NCBI RefSeq assembly: GCF_004027225.2
Contig: NC_044288.2
Span: 22,144,744-22,208,743, forward strand
DNA: 64,000 nucleotides
Origin: Strigops habroptila
Lineage: Eukaryota > Chordata > Aves > Psittaciformes > Psittacidae
Reading direction: 5' to 3'
Shown here: piece after piece, positions 1 to 13,068 of the stretch
Layout of the letters: every line of letters begins with the position of its first letter
Numbering within the stretch: position 1 is the first letter of the stretch
Translations under genes and position numbers: made by a program
The notes under the pieces: generated by a model
The model's database searches: none
Told to the model about the DNA's origin: nothing
What the model saw: the letters and a program-made list of their open reading frames with translations, nothing else

Positions 1-2870
1 TGTCCCAGCAGCCATGCCCCCAGGCCAACTCTGCAGCTCTCTCAGGGTGTCTAGGTAATTAGATGTGTGCAGAGCACACAAGCTTTCCTGCAAGAGAGCC
101 CACATTCCTATTCAACATACTGCCCAGCACCCATCCTTCCCAAAACAGTCTCATCCTGGCATAACTCTGCCCACCCACTTCATTATCATCTCTACACCAG
201 CATGCACCAGTATTCAGCATCTACAGCATTGCACAAGTGCACTCACATCTACTGGGGACCAGTGCCTCTGGCTGATTGCTCCTCTGACAAACCATCATAC
301 CCTGATGAACATTCCTCTGTCCATAAACACAATCTCAGTCATAGTCCTGACCTGCACATCACCTGTACCGCCACATGCACCATGGTGCAGTCCATCCATA
401 TAGATGCTGGAGGAGCACAGGAGCTCCTCATGCGCCATCATTTGGAGTCCCAGACTAGTTTCTGCAAGCCCTTTTCTAGACTTGCACTCTCATGTTAACT
501 GGGGGTGACTCCTCTGTCCCAGAAATGTCCATCCTGACTACAGCTGCAGAGGGAATAGTGGGTTCAGCAAGTGATGATTCATGGTTCCCAAGTGTTCTAG
601 TAGTATTAACTGATTCGTACTCATTAATTAGCCCCATCTGGTCAGCATGTGATAGAGTGCTATAATCTGCATGCACAAAAGGTCATTTCCACCAGGTGCC
701 CATACACCTTGCCTGTCCTCTGGACACAACATTCCGAAAGCAGAAAAGTTGTGGGGTGGAGAGAAAAGAGCCTTGAATAGCATCCACTGGTCCACTCAAA
801 CATGAGAGATTCCTTCCTGCGGGATGAGATGACTCCACTGCAGACCAGGAACATCCAAGCAAATATTCCCACCTGAGATGCGCAAGAGGTATGAGAGAGG
901 ATGGGAAAAGAACCCCAGCAGCCATTCCCTGATGCCCAAGCTGATGGGAGGGCAATGGAAACTCACTGGAAGACCACGGCAGGCAGGGAGCTGCTGAGCT
1001 GTAATCCAACATGCTTGGCTATTTAATGCTGCTTATTGCAGCCCTCAATTCTTCATCTCCCTGCAAGACAAATGTGATCACTGCTCCATATGCTTCACTA
1101 GCCTTCCCCAGCAACATTCAATTCACCACTGAGTTTTGCTGGGGGGCAGGATAAGATTGTGCAGATATAATAACTCCATTCATCACCGCCGAGCAAGGGT
1201 GGGCAAACAGCGCTTTGTAAATGGCTTGGGAAGTTTGGCAGCTCAGATCCCACCAATCTCCCTGACAGGCAATACCAGCATGCCCTCGAGCCCTGGAGCA
1301 GCGCAGCTGGAAGAGCCAGACCCACTACCAGGACGCCGGTGTGGACCCTGCCACCCCGTGGTGCTCCAGCCTGGATGCACGTGGGAGCTGATGGAGGGGA
1401 AGGCTCTCACCACCCGGCCTCTCCCAGTGGTACCCCTGCCATGAGTGATGGTCTGAGGCTGGCTGCCGTGGACAGTGCACTCACAGCTCCCAGAGGGACC
1501 CATCTGTATCCTCCCCTAGCCTTTGAGAGCTTTGCACTTGGACCCCAGCAGGTTCCTGTGTCCTGCTGCAGATGTGTTAGCCATGCCAAACCTGAGTATC
1601 AAAGCTTGTAGTGCTTTCCCAGCACACTCACACATGTACATACACAAACACACCACATATGCACACACACAGCCTATTGCTGCTGTCCAATGCATCACCT
1701 TCTGTTCTATCCTGCTTTAAAGAAATAGCTTCCACTAGTCAAAATATAAAAGAAAATAACAGGTATTTCTAAAATAAATGGTGCCAATATACATGCCTGC
1801 TCCTGCAGCATCCCGCACTGCCTCCTTGGTGTCCCAACACCTGGGAAATGCTATCCTACTGCTTCCATTGACTTTGATTCAGAAGCTGTGTCAGTTCTAA
1901 TTCCCTGTACCAATATCCTCTGCTGATCCAGGATCTGTGGGCAAGGAAGACTGAGCCTATACTGCTAATTTCCGCAGCCATCCTACAACCTCTGTTGCAC
2001 CCCACACTGGAAATTGCTTTGCAAGCCAGAGCCATGGGGAAGTGCACCCCACATGCTGGGCTTGTATAGCCTACAGAGAAATCAGTGCGGGGACATGTCT
2101 CAGTGACTTCCCAGGTTATTAAACACCCACGGGCTGAGAAGATTGTCCATTTTCAACTAAATTTTTGACCTACATCTGTTTTTAGGTCTTTGAGTTTGTT
2201 GTTTGGGGTTTTTTTCCTCCAAATTTTTAATTAACCAAATTTGTACAGAAGGAGCCCTTTGAAAACCTGTGAGGAAAACCAAGCGAGGGCTTGCTGCTAT
2301 CTGGGTTTTTCATTAGAAGGCTAGCATCTGTTAAAGAAAATCCAAGGGGCTGACTTTTTCTTCTTGACACCAAACAGCCTTTCCAGAGCTTAATAGAAAT
2401 TTCAGTAAGGCGCTTGCTGCCAAGGATGCAAAAAAAATTGATTTAGTGTGTTCGAGTTCGTTCATTATTTTTTTGCAAAATATTTTCAGGGGTGAAATTT
2501 CCTGTGTTTCTTTTCAGCAGAGTCTGCAGGAATGTCCTAAGATGCTTCTCAGTAGAAGGGTGATTACCAATGTTCATTTTCAGGATTAAAGAGAGACCAG
2601 GTTCTTATGACTATTTCCATTTCACAATTAGAAACTGTTGCAGCTTCCTACACAAATACCCTATTGTGAGTATCTCTCTACCAAATACACAGCACACCTT
2701 GTCCTGCTTAAAGTGAGAATAAATATATAAATAAATAAGAGACATAAATAATTATCAAAATGCCTTCAAGCAGTATATATTCCAGCAGAGTAATGAAGTC
2801 AGGGACGCACTGTACTCTGTCAAACCAAACAACTCACTTTTAGTATTCCACCAGTGCTTTCCTCCAAGTA
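1..2870. other. Anonymous non-coding DNA
   Basis: I see no gene or recognisable interspersed repeat. The first 500 bases are rich in CA and CCA words and contain two overlapping chance frames of about 110-140 codons with no domain. Positions 1630-1672 hold an imperfect CA-rich stretch. From about 2150 to 2560 the sequence becomes AT-rich, with T and A runs (for example 2205-2216 and 2431-2438), and has a unique, non-repetitive look. Confidence 0.6.
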
Positions 2871-2957
2871 AGCACTATATTTACTTATCTATTACTATAT
2901 AGGCACTGTATTTACTTATCTATTACTATATAGGCACTATATTTACTTATATATTTC
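2871..2957. repeat. 31-bp tandem repeat, about 2.7 copies
   Basis: The unit begins GCACTATATTTACTTATCTA and recurs at 2872, 2903 and 2934, exactly 31 bases apart. The second copy differs from the first by one base (A to G in the sixth position). The third is cut short and drifts into TATATTTCC. High identity between copies points to a fairly recent duplication, and the copy number may vary between individuals. I do not recognise it as a named satellite. Confidence 0.92.
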
Positions 2958-5473
2958 CTCCGCTTTTTACATTTCAAGGAAATGGTGTTACAGGTACATT
3001 ACATCAGGAGATGGAAAAGCATTATCCAGAGCATCCAGTTCAACCCTTGATCAGATCTGCTCTGCAATGCCCATTCCTATCATCCTGGGAGGCATTTGGG
3101 TCACCTTCCCTACCTTAAGATATTAGAAGATTCGCACAGTGAGTAGAGAGGCAAGGTTTTCGGGCACATGAAAGGAATTGGCAAGTTCTTACAAACCACT
3201 GAAAAGTGAATTTATCGTCATTGCTGTTCTTCTTCCCTGTACTGGAATGGGAAGGAATTACTCACAAAGAAAGTACACAGGATGAGAGGTGCCATGCTCC
3301 TGTTCAGTGATGGGTTGGGGTGCAAATGGCTTGGACAAAGGTTCAGGGAAGAGATCTCCTGAGCTGGAGCTAGAGGGTGACCATCACAGTAAAGAGTGGA
3401 GCAGTATGGGGACGCAGCACACACAGCTGGGGCTGGGCTGGACTGGGCAGACTGGGAGGAATAGCTCAACCACAGGCAAGGCAGGAGCAGAGCTCTAGGA
3501 AGTCCACACAGAAAATGGCAGTGGCCAAAGGACATGTGCAAAAATACTGTGTAACAGTATGTCCATAAGCATGGGAACACCCACATAAAAATCCACATCC
3601 TGTGAGCACCCGTGGAAAATAGCAATCCACAGCAGGATACAAGGGTTATTAGACCAAGATTCAAGGACTTTTGGCAAGGAAGCTTCATTTTCAAGAAAAC
3701 TTCAATTTTTTATTGCTACATGGAGTGTACAATGTGCATTTATTGTTTGAAAGAGATGAACACATTCCCAGGGGCTGTGGTCTTTCCTGAGCAGGCTGAC
3801 AGATGTTGGGAACATCATTCTTACCCCTGTAGCTTAGAGTCCTGGAGCAGCCTATGAGCAGAGCCCAGACCAGCTAAGGAGAAGTGAGCTGGGACCATCA
3901 TGGGGACAAAAGTAAGGGCCTGAAGATGGTGTGATACCCAGGTCCAACCTGGAGCTGACTCCGTTCAGTTTTTGCAATTGTTTTTCTTCTCTTCCAGGTG
4001 CAGCTTCACTGGAGGTGTGGATGGCTCAAGGACTACTGAGAAGGAGACAGAGCAGCCTGGTAAATAACTGGATGTGGAGATCTGGGCCACCAGTGGGGTT
4101 CTTTGAGCAGCCAGGAGCAATACCAGGCTTCTAATAACCACAGAAATGAAAACAGATGTAAACTGGAAAGCAGTCTTGTCTCTCTGATGGAAAGGATGCA
4201 AACCTCAGAGGCTGCAATGATGTTTTATGCCAATGTCCTAATGAAGCACAAGAAAAGACACATTTCTGACTATGTCTGCAGGAGAGACATTTGCATAATG
4301 TTTGTCTGCAGATTGGGGTGTTACGCTATGATGGTTCTGGAGGAAGGACAGGCTGTCCTCTTGAAAGTGTCACTGAAAAATGTGCTTCCCTCAGAGACTA
4401 AGGGACAGCATTTGTATTCTTCATTCGGTGGGAAACAAGCAGCACAGAGGCTGCTCGGTGAGATATTCACCAGCTCACTGTGTGCCTTGGGACAGCAGCA
4501 ACGCTGTAGAATGGTGTCCACCACCTTCCCAAGCACATCCCAGTCTGGAAGGAGCTGGGATCACTGTGCCAGGCAAGTCCCAGGAGAAGTGGGAGGAGTC
4601 AGGGGGCACAGCTGAGAACAGGAGCCATCAGCCTCAGGAGGACGATGCTGGGGACAAGTAGCCCCAATGCCTTTCATAATGAAATACGCATTTCTGAACG
4701 AGCAGGGGTGTAGGGCAGGAAAGTTATTTGTCAGGCAGATATTGGTAGGTGGGGAGACAGGAAAAGACTAGGGCAGCTGAAAATGTTGCCCAGGTCACCA
4801 AGGTTGATCACCATCCACATGATGACAATGTTGGGTTTGTAGGAAATGATTTTCTGATCAAATTTTACTCAGTAAAGCTGGACAGAAGAGGCTGGCATTT
4901 ATGTGCTTGTTTGAGGGGTGTAACAGAAAGAGAGCTAATTACTTAATGCAACCTGAGGCTTAAAAAACAGCCAGAAAGTCAGTATTTGAAATGCTGCTTT
5001 CACTGGCCTGGCTGCTCAGACAGAGCACGGAGAATGTGGTGACAATACCACCAAACCCATCCTTCCCTTTCCTTGGGAAAGGGGACATGTCCACCCCTGA
5101 GCTCAGTGCAACTGGAGCCATAGCCTGCTCCCACTCTCATCTCCTAACCCTGCGGGAGGGCTCATATTTACAGAACTGGAGCTTCCTTATGGATTCCAGG
5201 AACAGCAATAGAGGAGCTGATAGCAGACAACAAAATTGACTTTGGTGTTTTTTCACTTTTTAAAGACTTCTATACTTGGAAGTCTCCTGTTGGACCTCAA
5301 AGTGGACTTGTTACTCTCTGCTCTTTAGATGATTTATTAATTACAGGCAGAGTTACGGCAGAACTGCAGTTCCCTCAGTACTGGTGATTTGTGTAAGACT
5401 GGAAAAAACTTCACCCTTTGCAGGAATAAACCCCATATGCAAAGCCAAAAAAGGGAATGTAGTCCTTAAAAAA
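2958..5473. other. Anonymous non-coding DNA
   Basis: No supported gene or repeat. Open frames at 3218-3694 (minus) and 4103-4615 (plus) are about 160-170 codons long but have no recognisable domain, and neither has a convincing gene context. I regard both as chance frames in moderately GC-rich unique DNA. Confidence 0.55.
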
Positions 5474-5530
5474 CTACACACACACACACACACACACAAA
5501 CAAATATCTATTCATATATATATATATATA
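5474..5530. repeat. Compound (CA)n / (TA)n microsatellite
   Basis: About 12 units of AC run from 5474 to 5498, then a short AT-rich spacer, then about nine TA units from 5513 to 5530. This is a typical compound dinucleotide microsatellite of a vertebrate genome and is likely to be length-polymorphic. Confidence 0.95.
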
Positions 5531-7329
5531 GCTTTTGGTAATGTGTCTCATGCTTCAGGACTGAATCTATTTTTATGCTTTCATAAATGACCATGGAAGA
5601 GCATTTCAAATGAATCTCAAAGAATAACATCCTTTTGTTCTCAGGCACAGAAACACACATAATGGACTTGGCTGAAAAAAAGAAGTCAGACTTTGAAAGA
5701 AGGCAAAAGAAGAAAGTTACCTGAATAACTACAGACTATGGGCTTCTCATCCTGTTGTCACGGCATGAGATATTTCTCTAGTTTGGAGAAAGAGCTCTGG
5801 ATTCCTATCTTAGGAAGGATGCAAAGAACAGTATAAAATCTCCTTCAAATTCTAAATAAAAAGGGTCATTTGATAGTATTTTGGAAGTACTTAAATGCTG
5901 TGAACACTTATGGGGATGTGTTAATTATAGAGTACCTGCTTCTGGCCACATGGATGCTCAGCCATGGAAGATATTTTAGTGCATTCATGGAGACCAGAGA
6001 GAGCAGATATACCAAAACCCTTATTTTATGCTCTATCTTAAAGAGAGTGGAGGAAAAAGCTGATATTGTTTCTTAGTGACCCAATCAAACCGTAGATTTC
6101 AGCTTTGTATCTCCAGGAGGAGAGCAGGTACGTGGTGGTACGAACATAGCAGCAGGCATTGTGTTCAGGACGAATATTTAGGATGCTTATAGCATGACAT
6201 GAACATCAAACAGGCTGGTGGAAGCAAAAGGTTGCGTTAGAGAAGTTTTTTGCTGGTTGTCTTGAAAGATTAATCAGTGGTGTGGTCTGTGCCCCATGAT
6301 ACACCTTGACTGGCCCCTTGCTACGTGTTAGGTGCAGGCTGGGCGCAGAGGTGTGCTGAATGCGGGTTGGGAAAGGCTGGGGCAGCCTCAGGGCACCTCT
6401 GCACATTGCTGTGCTCAGTACCTGCTGCTCCGGCTTCATCTGAAGAAACCACTCCAAACAATACATCTTTATTTGTTTTGGAGGAATTAAATTTAAATTC
6501 CCACAGAAATTCAATGAAACTACCTAATAGACAGCACAAAGCCCACGAGCTCAAGCTCTGCGTGTCTTCAGACAAGAACAAAATCCATCTTTGCAAAACT
6601 CAGGTATTACAAACTGGGAGAAAGTTTCTGTGAGAAAGGTGGTTGGACAAGAGCCAGGTCTTGAAACAAGGAGGAGGCAGCCTGACCTGCTGTTCCCAAA
6701 TAAGAATTTAGAAAATAGAGTTTCTAACCGAGAAAGCTGCGAGACCTATAACATCTGCGCATGAGATCTGAAGTTAGGATCTAAAAATGCCTTTTCAAGA
6801 ACATCAGCAGGCGAAGGACCAAATAAAAACTGTCACTGTTATTTTTCTTGTTGTCATTGTATGGTTACAAGTGAAAGCAGAATGGGCATTTTTGCATCAG
6901 AAGATATAATACAATCTGTAGGTGTTGCAGGAAGAAAAAGAAAAGAATAAGCAGAAGAGGAGGTGGGGAAGGTGACTGGAAAGTTACGTAAAACTGTGAA
7001 GTTGAAGCCATTTGGGGCAATATGGTTATTAGGAAACTGAAAACCCATGAAGGCTGGGAAGCCTGGGCTCGAGCTGCTGTGCTTGGTGGCATCCATGTGG
7101 TTCACTTGGTAACATGGAGAGACCCTGTCTGTGGTGTAGTCCTGGAGCAGGCATCCTCACAGAGCCCGGGCAGGCACCATGAGCAGGTTGATGGGAGCCC
7201 CTGCCAGGTGCCTTCAGCCTGTCTGAGCTCCAGGACCTTCAGAGCAACTGGGTCTAGCACAGGATTTCCAATGCAGCAGCAAAGCCAAGGGGAAGGCTGA
7301 GGGGTGCCTTCCCTTTGCGGCAAAAGAGA
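5531..7329. other. Anonymous non-coding DNA
   Basis: Unique sequence with no recognisable coding exon or mobile element. Two frames on opposite strands around 6206-6633 overlap each other, the usual pattern of chance frames. Confidence 0.55.
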
Positions 7330-7788
7330 AGGGCCATGAAGGTGATCAAAGAGCTGGAGCAGCTCTGCTCTGGAGCCAGGCTGAGAAAGCTGGGCTGGTT
7401 CAGCCTGGAGAAGAGAAGGCTCCTGAAGGGGAGACCTTAGAGCAGCTCCCAGTGCCTAAAGGGGCTCCAGGAAACCTGGAGAGGGGCTTTGGACAAGGGC
7501 CTGCAGGGACAGGCCAAGGGGAATGGCTTTAACATGCCAGAGGGGAGACTGAGATGAGCTCTTAGGCAGAAGCTCTTCCCTGTGAGGGTGCTGAGGCGCT
7601 AGCACAGGGTGCCCAGAGAAGCTGTGGCTGCCCCATCCCTGGCAGTGTTCAAGGCCAGGTTGGACACAGGGGCTTGGAGCAACCTGCTCTAGTGGAAGGT
7701 GTCCCTGCCTGTGGCAGGGGGTTGGAGCTGGATGAGCTTTAAGGTCCCTTCCAACCCAAACCAGTCTGGGATTCTGTGATTCTATGAA
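7330..7788 (+). mobile_element. CR1 LINE, 5'-truncated, about 459 bp (longest young copy)
   Basis: CR1 is the major autonomous non-LTR retrotransposon of birds; it is copied from the 3' end and usually truncated at the 5' end. This copy starts within the last part of ORF2 (GGTTCAGCCTGGAGAAGAGA block near 7398). It keeps the residual ORF2 C-terminal frame, which reads EAVAAPSLAVFKARLD around 7618-7665, and ends with a TAG in the TCTAG near 7690. The 3' UTR follows, then the tail ATTCTGTGATTCTATGA. Relative to its relatives it carries a CTCCAGGAAACC variant and few lesions, so it is fairly young. It is too truncated to move on its own. Confidence 0.95.
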
Positions 7789-10700
7789 AATTTCTTGAAC
7801 CCAGAGCTGCTAACACCATCCATGCTGCCAGCTTCAGTGTGGGACAAATCCTGCTGCCCCTGCCATGCTCCTCTGCAGAGATGTCTGCTCCAATGACAAA
7901 AGAGGTGAGCATCATCAGGCAGCAAACACCACATCTTGTCCATCAGGCAGGACAGGGATGTGGGTGCTCCCCTATGCAGCTGGTGTTCGGCACTAGGGCA
8001 GCAGCAGAGATAAAAGCCAGAGTAAAACCAGAGAGGTGCAGAGCGTGGCTGAGCCGTGGGGCAGAAGGGAAAAGCACCACGCAAGAAATTGATTCCATTA
8101 AAAAGTAATCTCAAATTTAATAAAAGTTATGATTTGATTATAGCCGTAGAACCCGAGGGCAGGGAAGGGAGCGCAGAGAGAGCTGGGGGGAGGCACTGGG
8201 GAGGGGCAGAGCAGCTCGCAGGTCTGGCTGAGCCTTCAGAACAGCAATCACAGGCTGTGCACAGCCTGCCTGGCTACTGCCTGGCCTGCCCCCAGGGAAT
8301 CTCTGCTCCTGCCTCCATCCCCCTCCAACCAGCGGCACCACTCCTTGCGCTGAGCTCCTCTGTCCCCAGTGCGGGACTCAGGCAAGAAGGCAATGCATCA
8401 GGGCAGGATGGGGAGCATCACGAGGGAGCTAATCCAAAATAAAGTCAGCTTTTATGAAGTCAATGCCTCAATATGCTTGGATGAACACACAGAATCCCTT
8501 GTGCATCCTAAAAGATGCTCTTGCTTTTCTGAAGCCTGCTGGCACAGCTTCTCTATGCAAACACACCTACTTTACTTCAACCTGGCTTCTCCAGCAGCCC
8601 TACCTCCCCCTGCAGATGAATCCTGTTGTCCCTTTGTGTGTTGGGACTGCCATAGGGACAGGCAGATGCAGTGGTTTGGGGCAGGACAGATACCACAGCA
8701 GCAGGACCAGCAGATGCTGAGCTGATCCACATGGCTGCTGTTAGAGCCCAATTGCCAGGGAGGAGCTGATGAGGCTGATCCCTGGAGTGCCCTCAGCTGT
8801 GGCACATCTGTAGCCTTTAAAAGCTGTCCTTGCCCCTAAGAGTGGCTTCTTCTAGGAGCATCCCTTTCCTCTATCTCTAGTGGAGAGTCAAGCCCTGGTT
8901 GCAGTGTGTCCTGCCCTGGTAAGCTGAAGCCACCCTTGGGGGCATGGTTGGGAGGGATGTGTTAGGGTAACACCAGTGAAAGGCTGATGTGGGCTGTGGG
9001 GTAGGTGAGTACCAGCCTAATGCTGTTTCAGATCCTGCTTTGTCACAGAGGACACAAGTGGTTCTCCTCTTTTTTGCTGTGGGAGGAATGGGCAAGGCCT
9101 GGGGAGTCAGGGACCAGGGTAGGGAGATGCTGTGTTGCTTTCTCCAGGCAACCTTAATGCTGAGCAAAACCAGTAAGGGAAAATAGAGGAACCTGCTTGT
9201 TCCCAGAGAGGTTTTCCTTGCATGTTTGAGTAGATACTAAACACCCATGATTCTGCTGAGTAGAATAAATAAGTAAATACAAATTGCTTTGCACCTTAGA
9301 GTAATGCAGCAGCCCAACCCCTGTCCTGTCAGAAAGGAGTAACTTGGTCTGCAAATCAACATCGACACTGAAATTGCTGGCTGCCCCTTCTCCAGTTTCT
9401 CTGTTTATATTGATAAGGTTGGCAGCTGGATGACTGCCAGTGTCTTGACAGTAAATGTATGTGAATGATATACATGCATAAATAATAGTGTTGCTTATTA
9501 GAGGTAAAGGTATTTCTTTAAGTGTAGGTGACAAGCAGAGGCTGTTAGCACAGACATATGCATGCAATATATAAAGAAAGGAAGAGAGAATAATTAATAT
9601 AACACTAATTATCTGGGTTTTACCTTTTAAGCTGAGCTATTGTAGTATTTGACAGTATGTGGCTTGGAAAGGAAAGAACAAAAGAAAATAAAAATTTAAA
9701 ACTAAAAGAAATCCAATGTTAGGAATTAAAAGGAATCTAATGCTGGGATAAGGTCCACTACTAAGTGGGCAGGATAAAATTGATGATAGTGTTATTGAAA
9801 AGTCAAATATGTTCCCCAAATATTTCTGCTTGGTAATTAGAAAAAAAAAAAGAGGACAATATATTGCAAATTTACAGAGCTAATGAGATATTTTTCTTTC
9901 TAAACTGTAACTATGGTGGTTATTAAATTGTATTATTGAGTCAAATGCATTTAAATTAGTGATGCTGTGCAATGGGCTTCCAAGTGTTCTTGGAGAAACT
10001 CCTGGGAAACTTGTGGCTTAATAATATGTACTGTGCTAATGTGAAATACTGAGAAAGCTGCTGAGGGTGGGGAGAAGGGAACACTGGCTCAAAACAAAGA
10101 ACAGAATGAAATTGCTGAAGTTATTTTGCTGAACACTGTTCAGGCATAAAATAGCGGGACAGCTGGTAAAAGATATAGCTAATAATTAATTGAGAATAAA
10201 ACATTATTATAATGGTGTATTATGGCCCCTGAGCAGGCTTTTCTGAGTGTTCCTGGTAAATGATTGTAAATCAGTAAGGATAACAATCAGAGTGATGCTA
10301 TTGGGTACCTCTACAATGTGTGGTGTCATGTAGCTGGTGAAAAAGGCTGGAGGAGTGCATGGGGCTACAATGAGCTCAGGCAACTCCAAAATAGAAATTA
10401 AATCCAGGGGTTCAGAGGAACATCCTAGAGCTTCAAAAGCCACAGATAATCCTCCAGGATACTTTAATGTACTTAACTCCAAGGCTAAAATACCGACTAC
10501 TACAGAAACCAGTGTGTCAGGTAGAAAGTGAGAGACTCTGAATGTTGTCAGTGTTGTGGGCTTCTGCAGCAGCAGGGTATTTGCTCAATAAAAATGGCCA
10601 GGTGGCCTTTGGTACTATAATGCCATCTTATAGAAGAAGGTGAAAATTATAAAGGCATCTCTATGATCCCTGGTTTAAGGAAAACCTCCTTCTTGATCCC

Positions 10701-12676
10701 AACCCTGGTGATCAGGTTAATCCTGCACGTGGGAGCAAGATGCAGCTTCCCATGCCAAATTCACCTTTACCTGTGGCTGCTTGCTGATGCTACAGAAGAA
10801 AAAACCAGGCAAATCCAAACCCTAAATTACAGATCAAGTGGCAGAAATAGTAATTCTTCCTGATCCCCAGGACTACAGGATTATATATAGCCTAGGTATG
10901 GCATACTAAATAAATCTCCTTGCATCCCCTATTTAGACACACCAAGAAACTGTACACCCAAGCTCTCATAATCACGAGTGGCAATTTCTCACCATCTCCT
11001 GTCTGGAGGAGGAGAGGCGCTGGTGTAGGATGTAGGGAGTTGTCTGGGGTGAGGTGGCATGGGTTTGTGTGCTGCCTGTGCTGCAGGAGTGCTGGGCAGA
11101 CGGGAGCAACCACTGGAGGGGTGCCTGGGTGCCAGCTCACGGCAGCCCCAACCCCAGTCACATTGTCCTCAGAGGCAGGCAGGATGACTCAGCTGGTGTC
11201 ATGGTTGGTTTACCAAGAAACCAGAGAGAAGGACTAGAAAAACTTATTGCTGTGTTTGGGAGAGGAGCAGCTGGTTGCTGCCTGTTCATCATCCCATTTC
11301 CCTTCTTGATCTTCAGCACAGCGCTGCTCTGCAAAGCTGTCTGACTCACTGCTGGGGAGTGGGAAAGTGAAGCTGTGAACTCAGGCAGTTTAATTTTCAG
11401 ATTCTGATCAGACTTGGTTTATCAGGAAGCCTTGAAGCCGAATCTGGCCCGTGGGTGCAAACCGTGGATGATAACTGATGGGCATGTGCCCATCTCACAA
11501 GTCTTCTGCATGTTGAGCCAGCTCTGCTGCAGGCTGTGACAGTCACCAGGAATGCTATTAAAGTAGCACAGCTCCTCTTTAAGTCGTGGGACTGTGGGGT
11601 TTTGGCATCATGTCAACTATTCTTGAGGATTCCCAATTATGCTCCCTTTTCTTCATGGTTTGTTTTTAAATTTGTTGCTTTTCTCAGATAGCTGGTGCCC
11701 AAGTGTTCTTAGTTATGTGAAATGGGTCCTTACAAGGCATTTACGTAAATACTTGTCTGGATGGATTTGCACTTGATCCTTCTGTTTGTAGCAGAGTCAT
11801 TGAAACTGGAAACTGTGGTCACAAAAGAAATGTTTGCTTCTGTGGTTTTGTGTTTATCTTTAGAGATGATGTCAGGCTTAGAGTTGGACATGACACTCTT
11901 TACTTTAAATGACAGCTCATAATAATCAGTTGAGCTCACAATGCTTAGTTGAGCCCTGGCAGCATGAGAGCACTTAGAGATGAGCAGGAGAGCAAGGTCT
12001 TGGCGCATGAATGTGGCAGGTCCAGCAATTGAGCTCCACATTGTTACTGACCAAAATTAGGTTTGGTTATGCCTAAGCAAGACCCAAGATTATCATCAGA
12101 AAACAAAAGGGCTTTTTCTACAGAACGAGAAGGTCAGCCCCTGCAAGATAGCTTTGCCTTAATGTCTCTAGAGGCACAGGGATCTTTAGACCTCCTAATG
12201 ATTTATGTACAGATGTTTAGATGTGAATTGGAGCCATTCCTCCCCATGACGCAGACTTTTCATCCAGCATGAGTACTTCACAGAACCTTTCTGGACTGCA
12301 ATGTCTTATCACACCCATACTTCTTTGCTCTTTCAGGGAATTAAGTGTTGTTGGTTTCTGTATTAAGCCCTCTAGAGACAGAGGAAGAGTTGAAATTTAG
12401 GTATGTGCAAGCTAAAAGTTGAAAATGCCTTTAGCAATTGAAAATTCAAATGCTGGCATGTCCCTAGAATGGAGATGAGAGATTGGTTGTATGTCAGAAG
12501 GTGCTGAGGCAATAAAGGACCAGGGTACCAGGATATCTGCTGCTGTTCTGCATCAGAGATCCCATCTCTGGTTACACCTCCCAAGTGCTGCACCTGATGA
12601 TCAGTAGTCCCACATTGTGCTAATAGTCAGCTGAGGCTGCTGCCAGGCACAGATGATGACTAGGGAGCATTTTTCT
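7789..12676. other. Anonymous non-coding DNA, AT-rich in the middle
   Basis: No gene or recognisable repeat. From about 9200 to 10650 the sequence is AT-rich, with an 11-base A run at 9841-9851. The minus strand has an uninterrupted 91-codon frame at 10207-10482 with no domain I recognise. The remainder is mixed composition with scattered chance frames. Confidence 0.55.
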
Positions 12677-13068
12677 GAAGACAGGCTGAGAGATCTGGGC
12701 TGATTCAGCCTGGAGAAGAGAAGGCTCCTGAAGGGGAGACCTTACAGCAGCTCCAGTGCCTAAAGGGGCTACAGGAAACCTGGAGAGGGGCTTTGGACAA
12801 GGGCCTGTAGGGACAGGCCAAGGGGAATGGCTTTAACCTGCCAGAGGGGAGATTGAGATGAGTTCTGAGGCAGAAGCTCTTCCCTGTGAGGGTGCTGAGG
12901 CACTGGCACAGGGTGCCCAGAGAAGCTGTGGCTGCCCCATCCCTGGCAGTGTTCAAGGCCAGGTTGGACACAGGGGCTTGGAGCAACCTGCTCTAGTGGA
13001 AGGTGTCCCTGCCTGTGACGGGGGTTGGAACGGGATGAGCTTTAAGCTCCCTTCCAAGTCATTCTATC
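12677..13068 (+). mobile_element. CR1 LINE, 5'-truncated, about 392 bp, damaged tail
   Basis: Homology to the 7330 copy starts at the block TGAAGACAGGCTGAGAGATC and runs through the ORF2 C-terminus (EAVAAPSLAVFKARLD frame) into the 3' UTR. The tail is abnormal. The stretch carrying CCCAAACCAGTCTGGG is missing and the copy ends TTCCAAGTCATTCTATC, so a small deletion has removed part of the terminal motif. GTGACGGGGG replaces the usual GTGGCAGGGG just upstream. Confidence 0.94.

Noticed and set aside
4103..4615. 170-codon plus-strand frame
   Set aside because: No domain, and overlapped by other frames. Looks like chance.
10207..10482. 91-codon minus-strand frame with a hydrophobic, mitochondrial- or viral-looking composition
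   Set aside because: I compared it mentally with mitochondrial genes and retroviral proteins and found no convincing motif. It may deserve a database search, but I cannot support a call.
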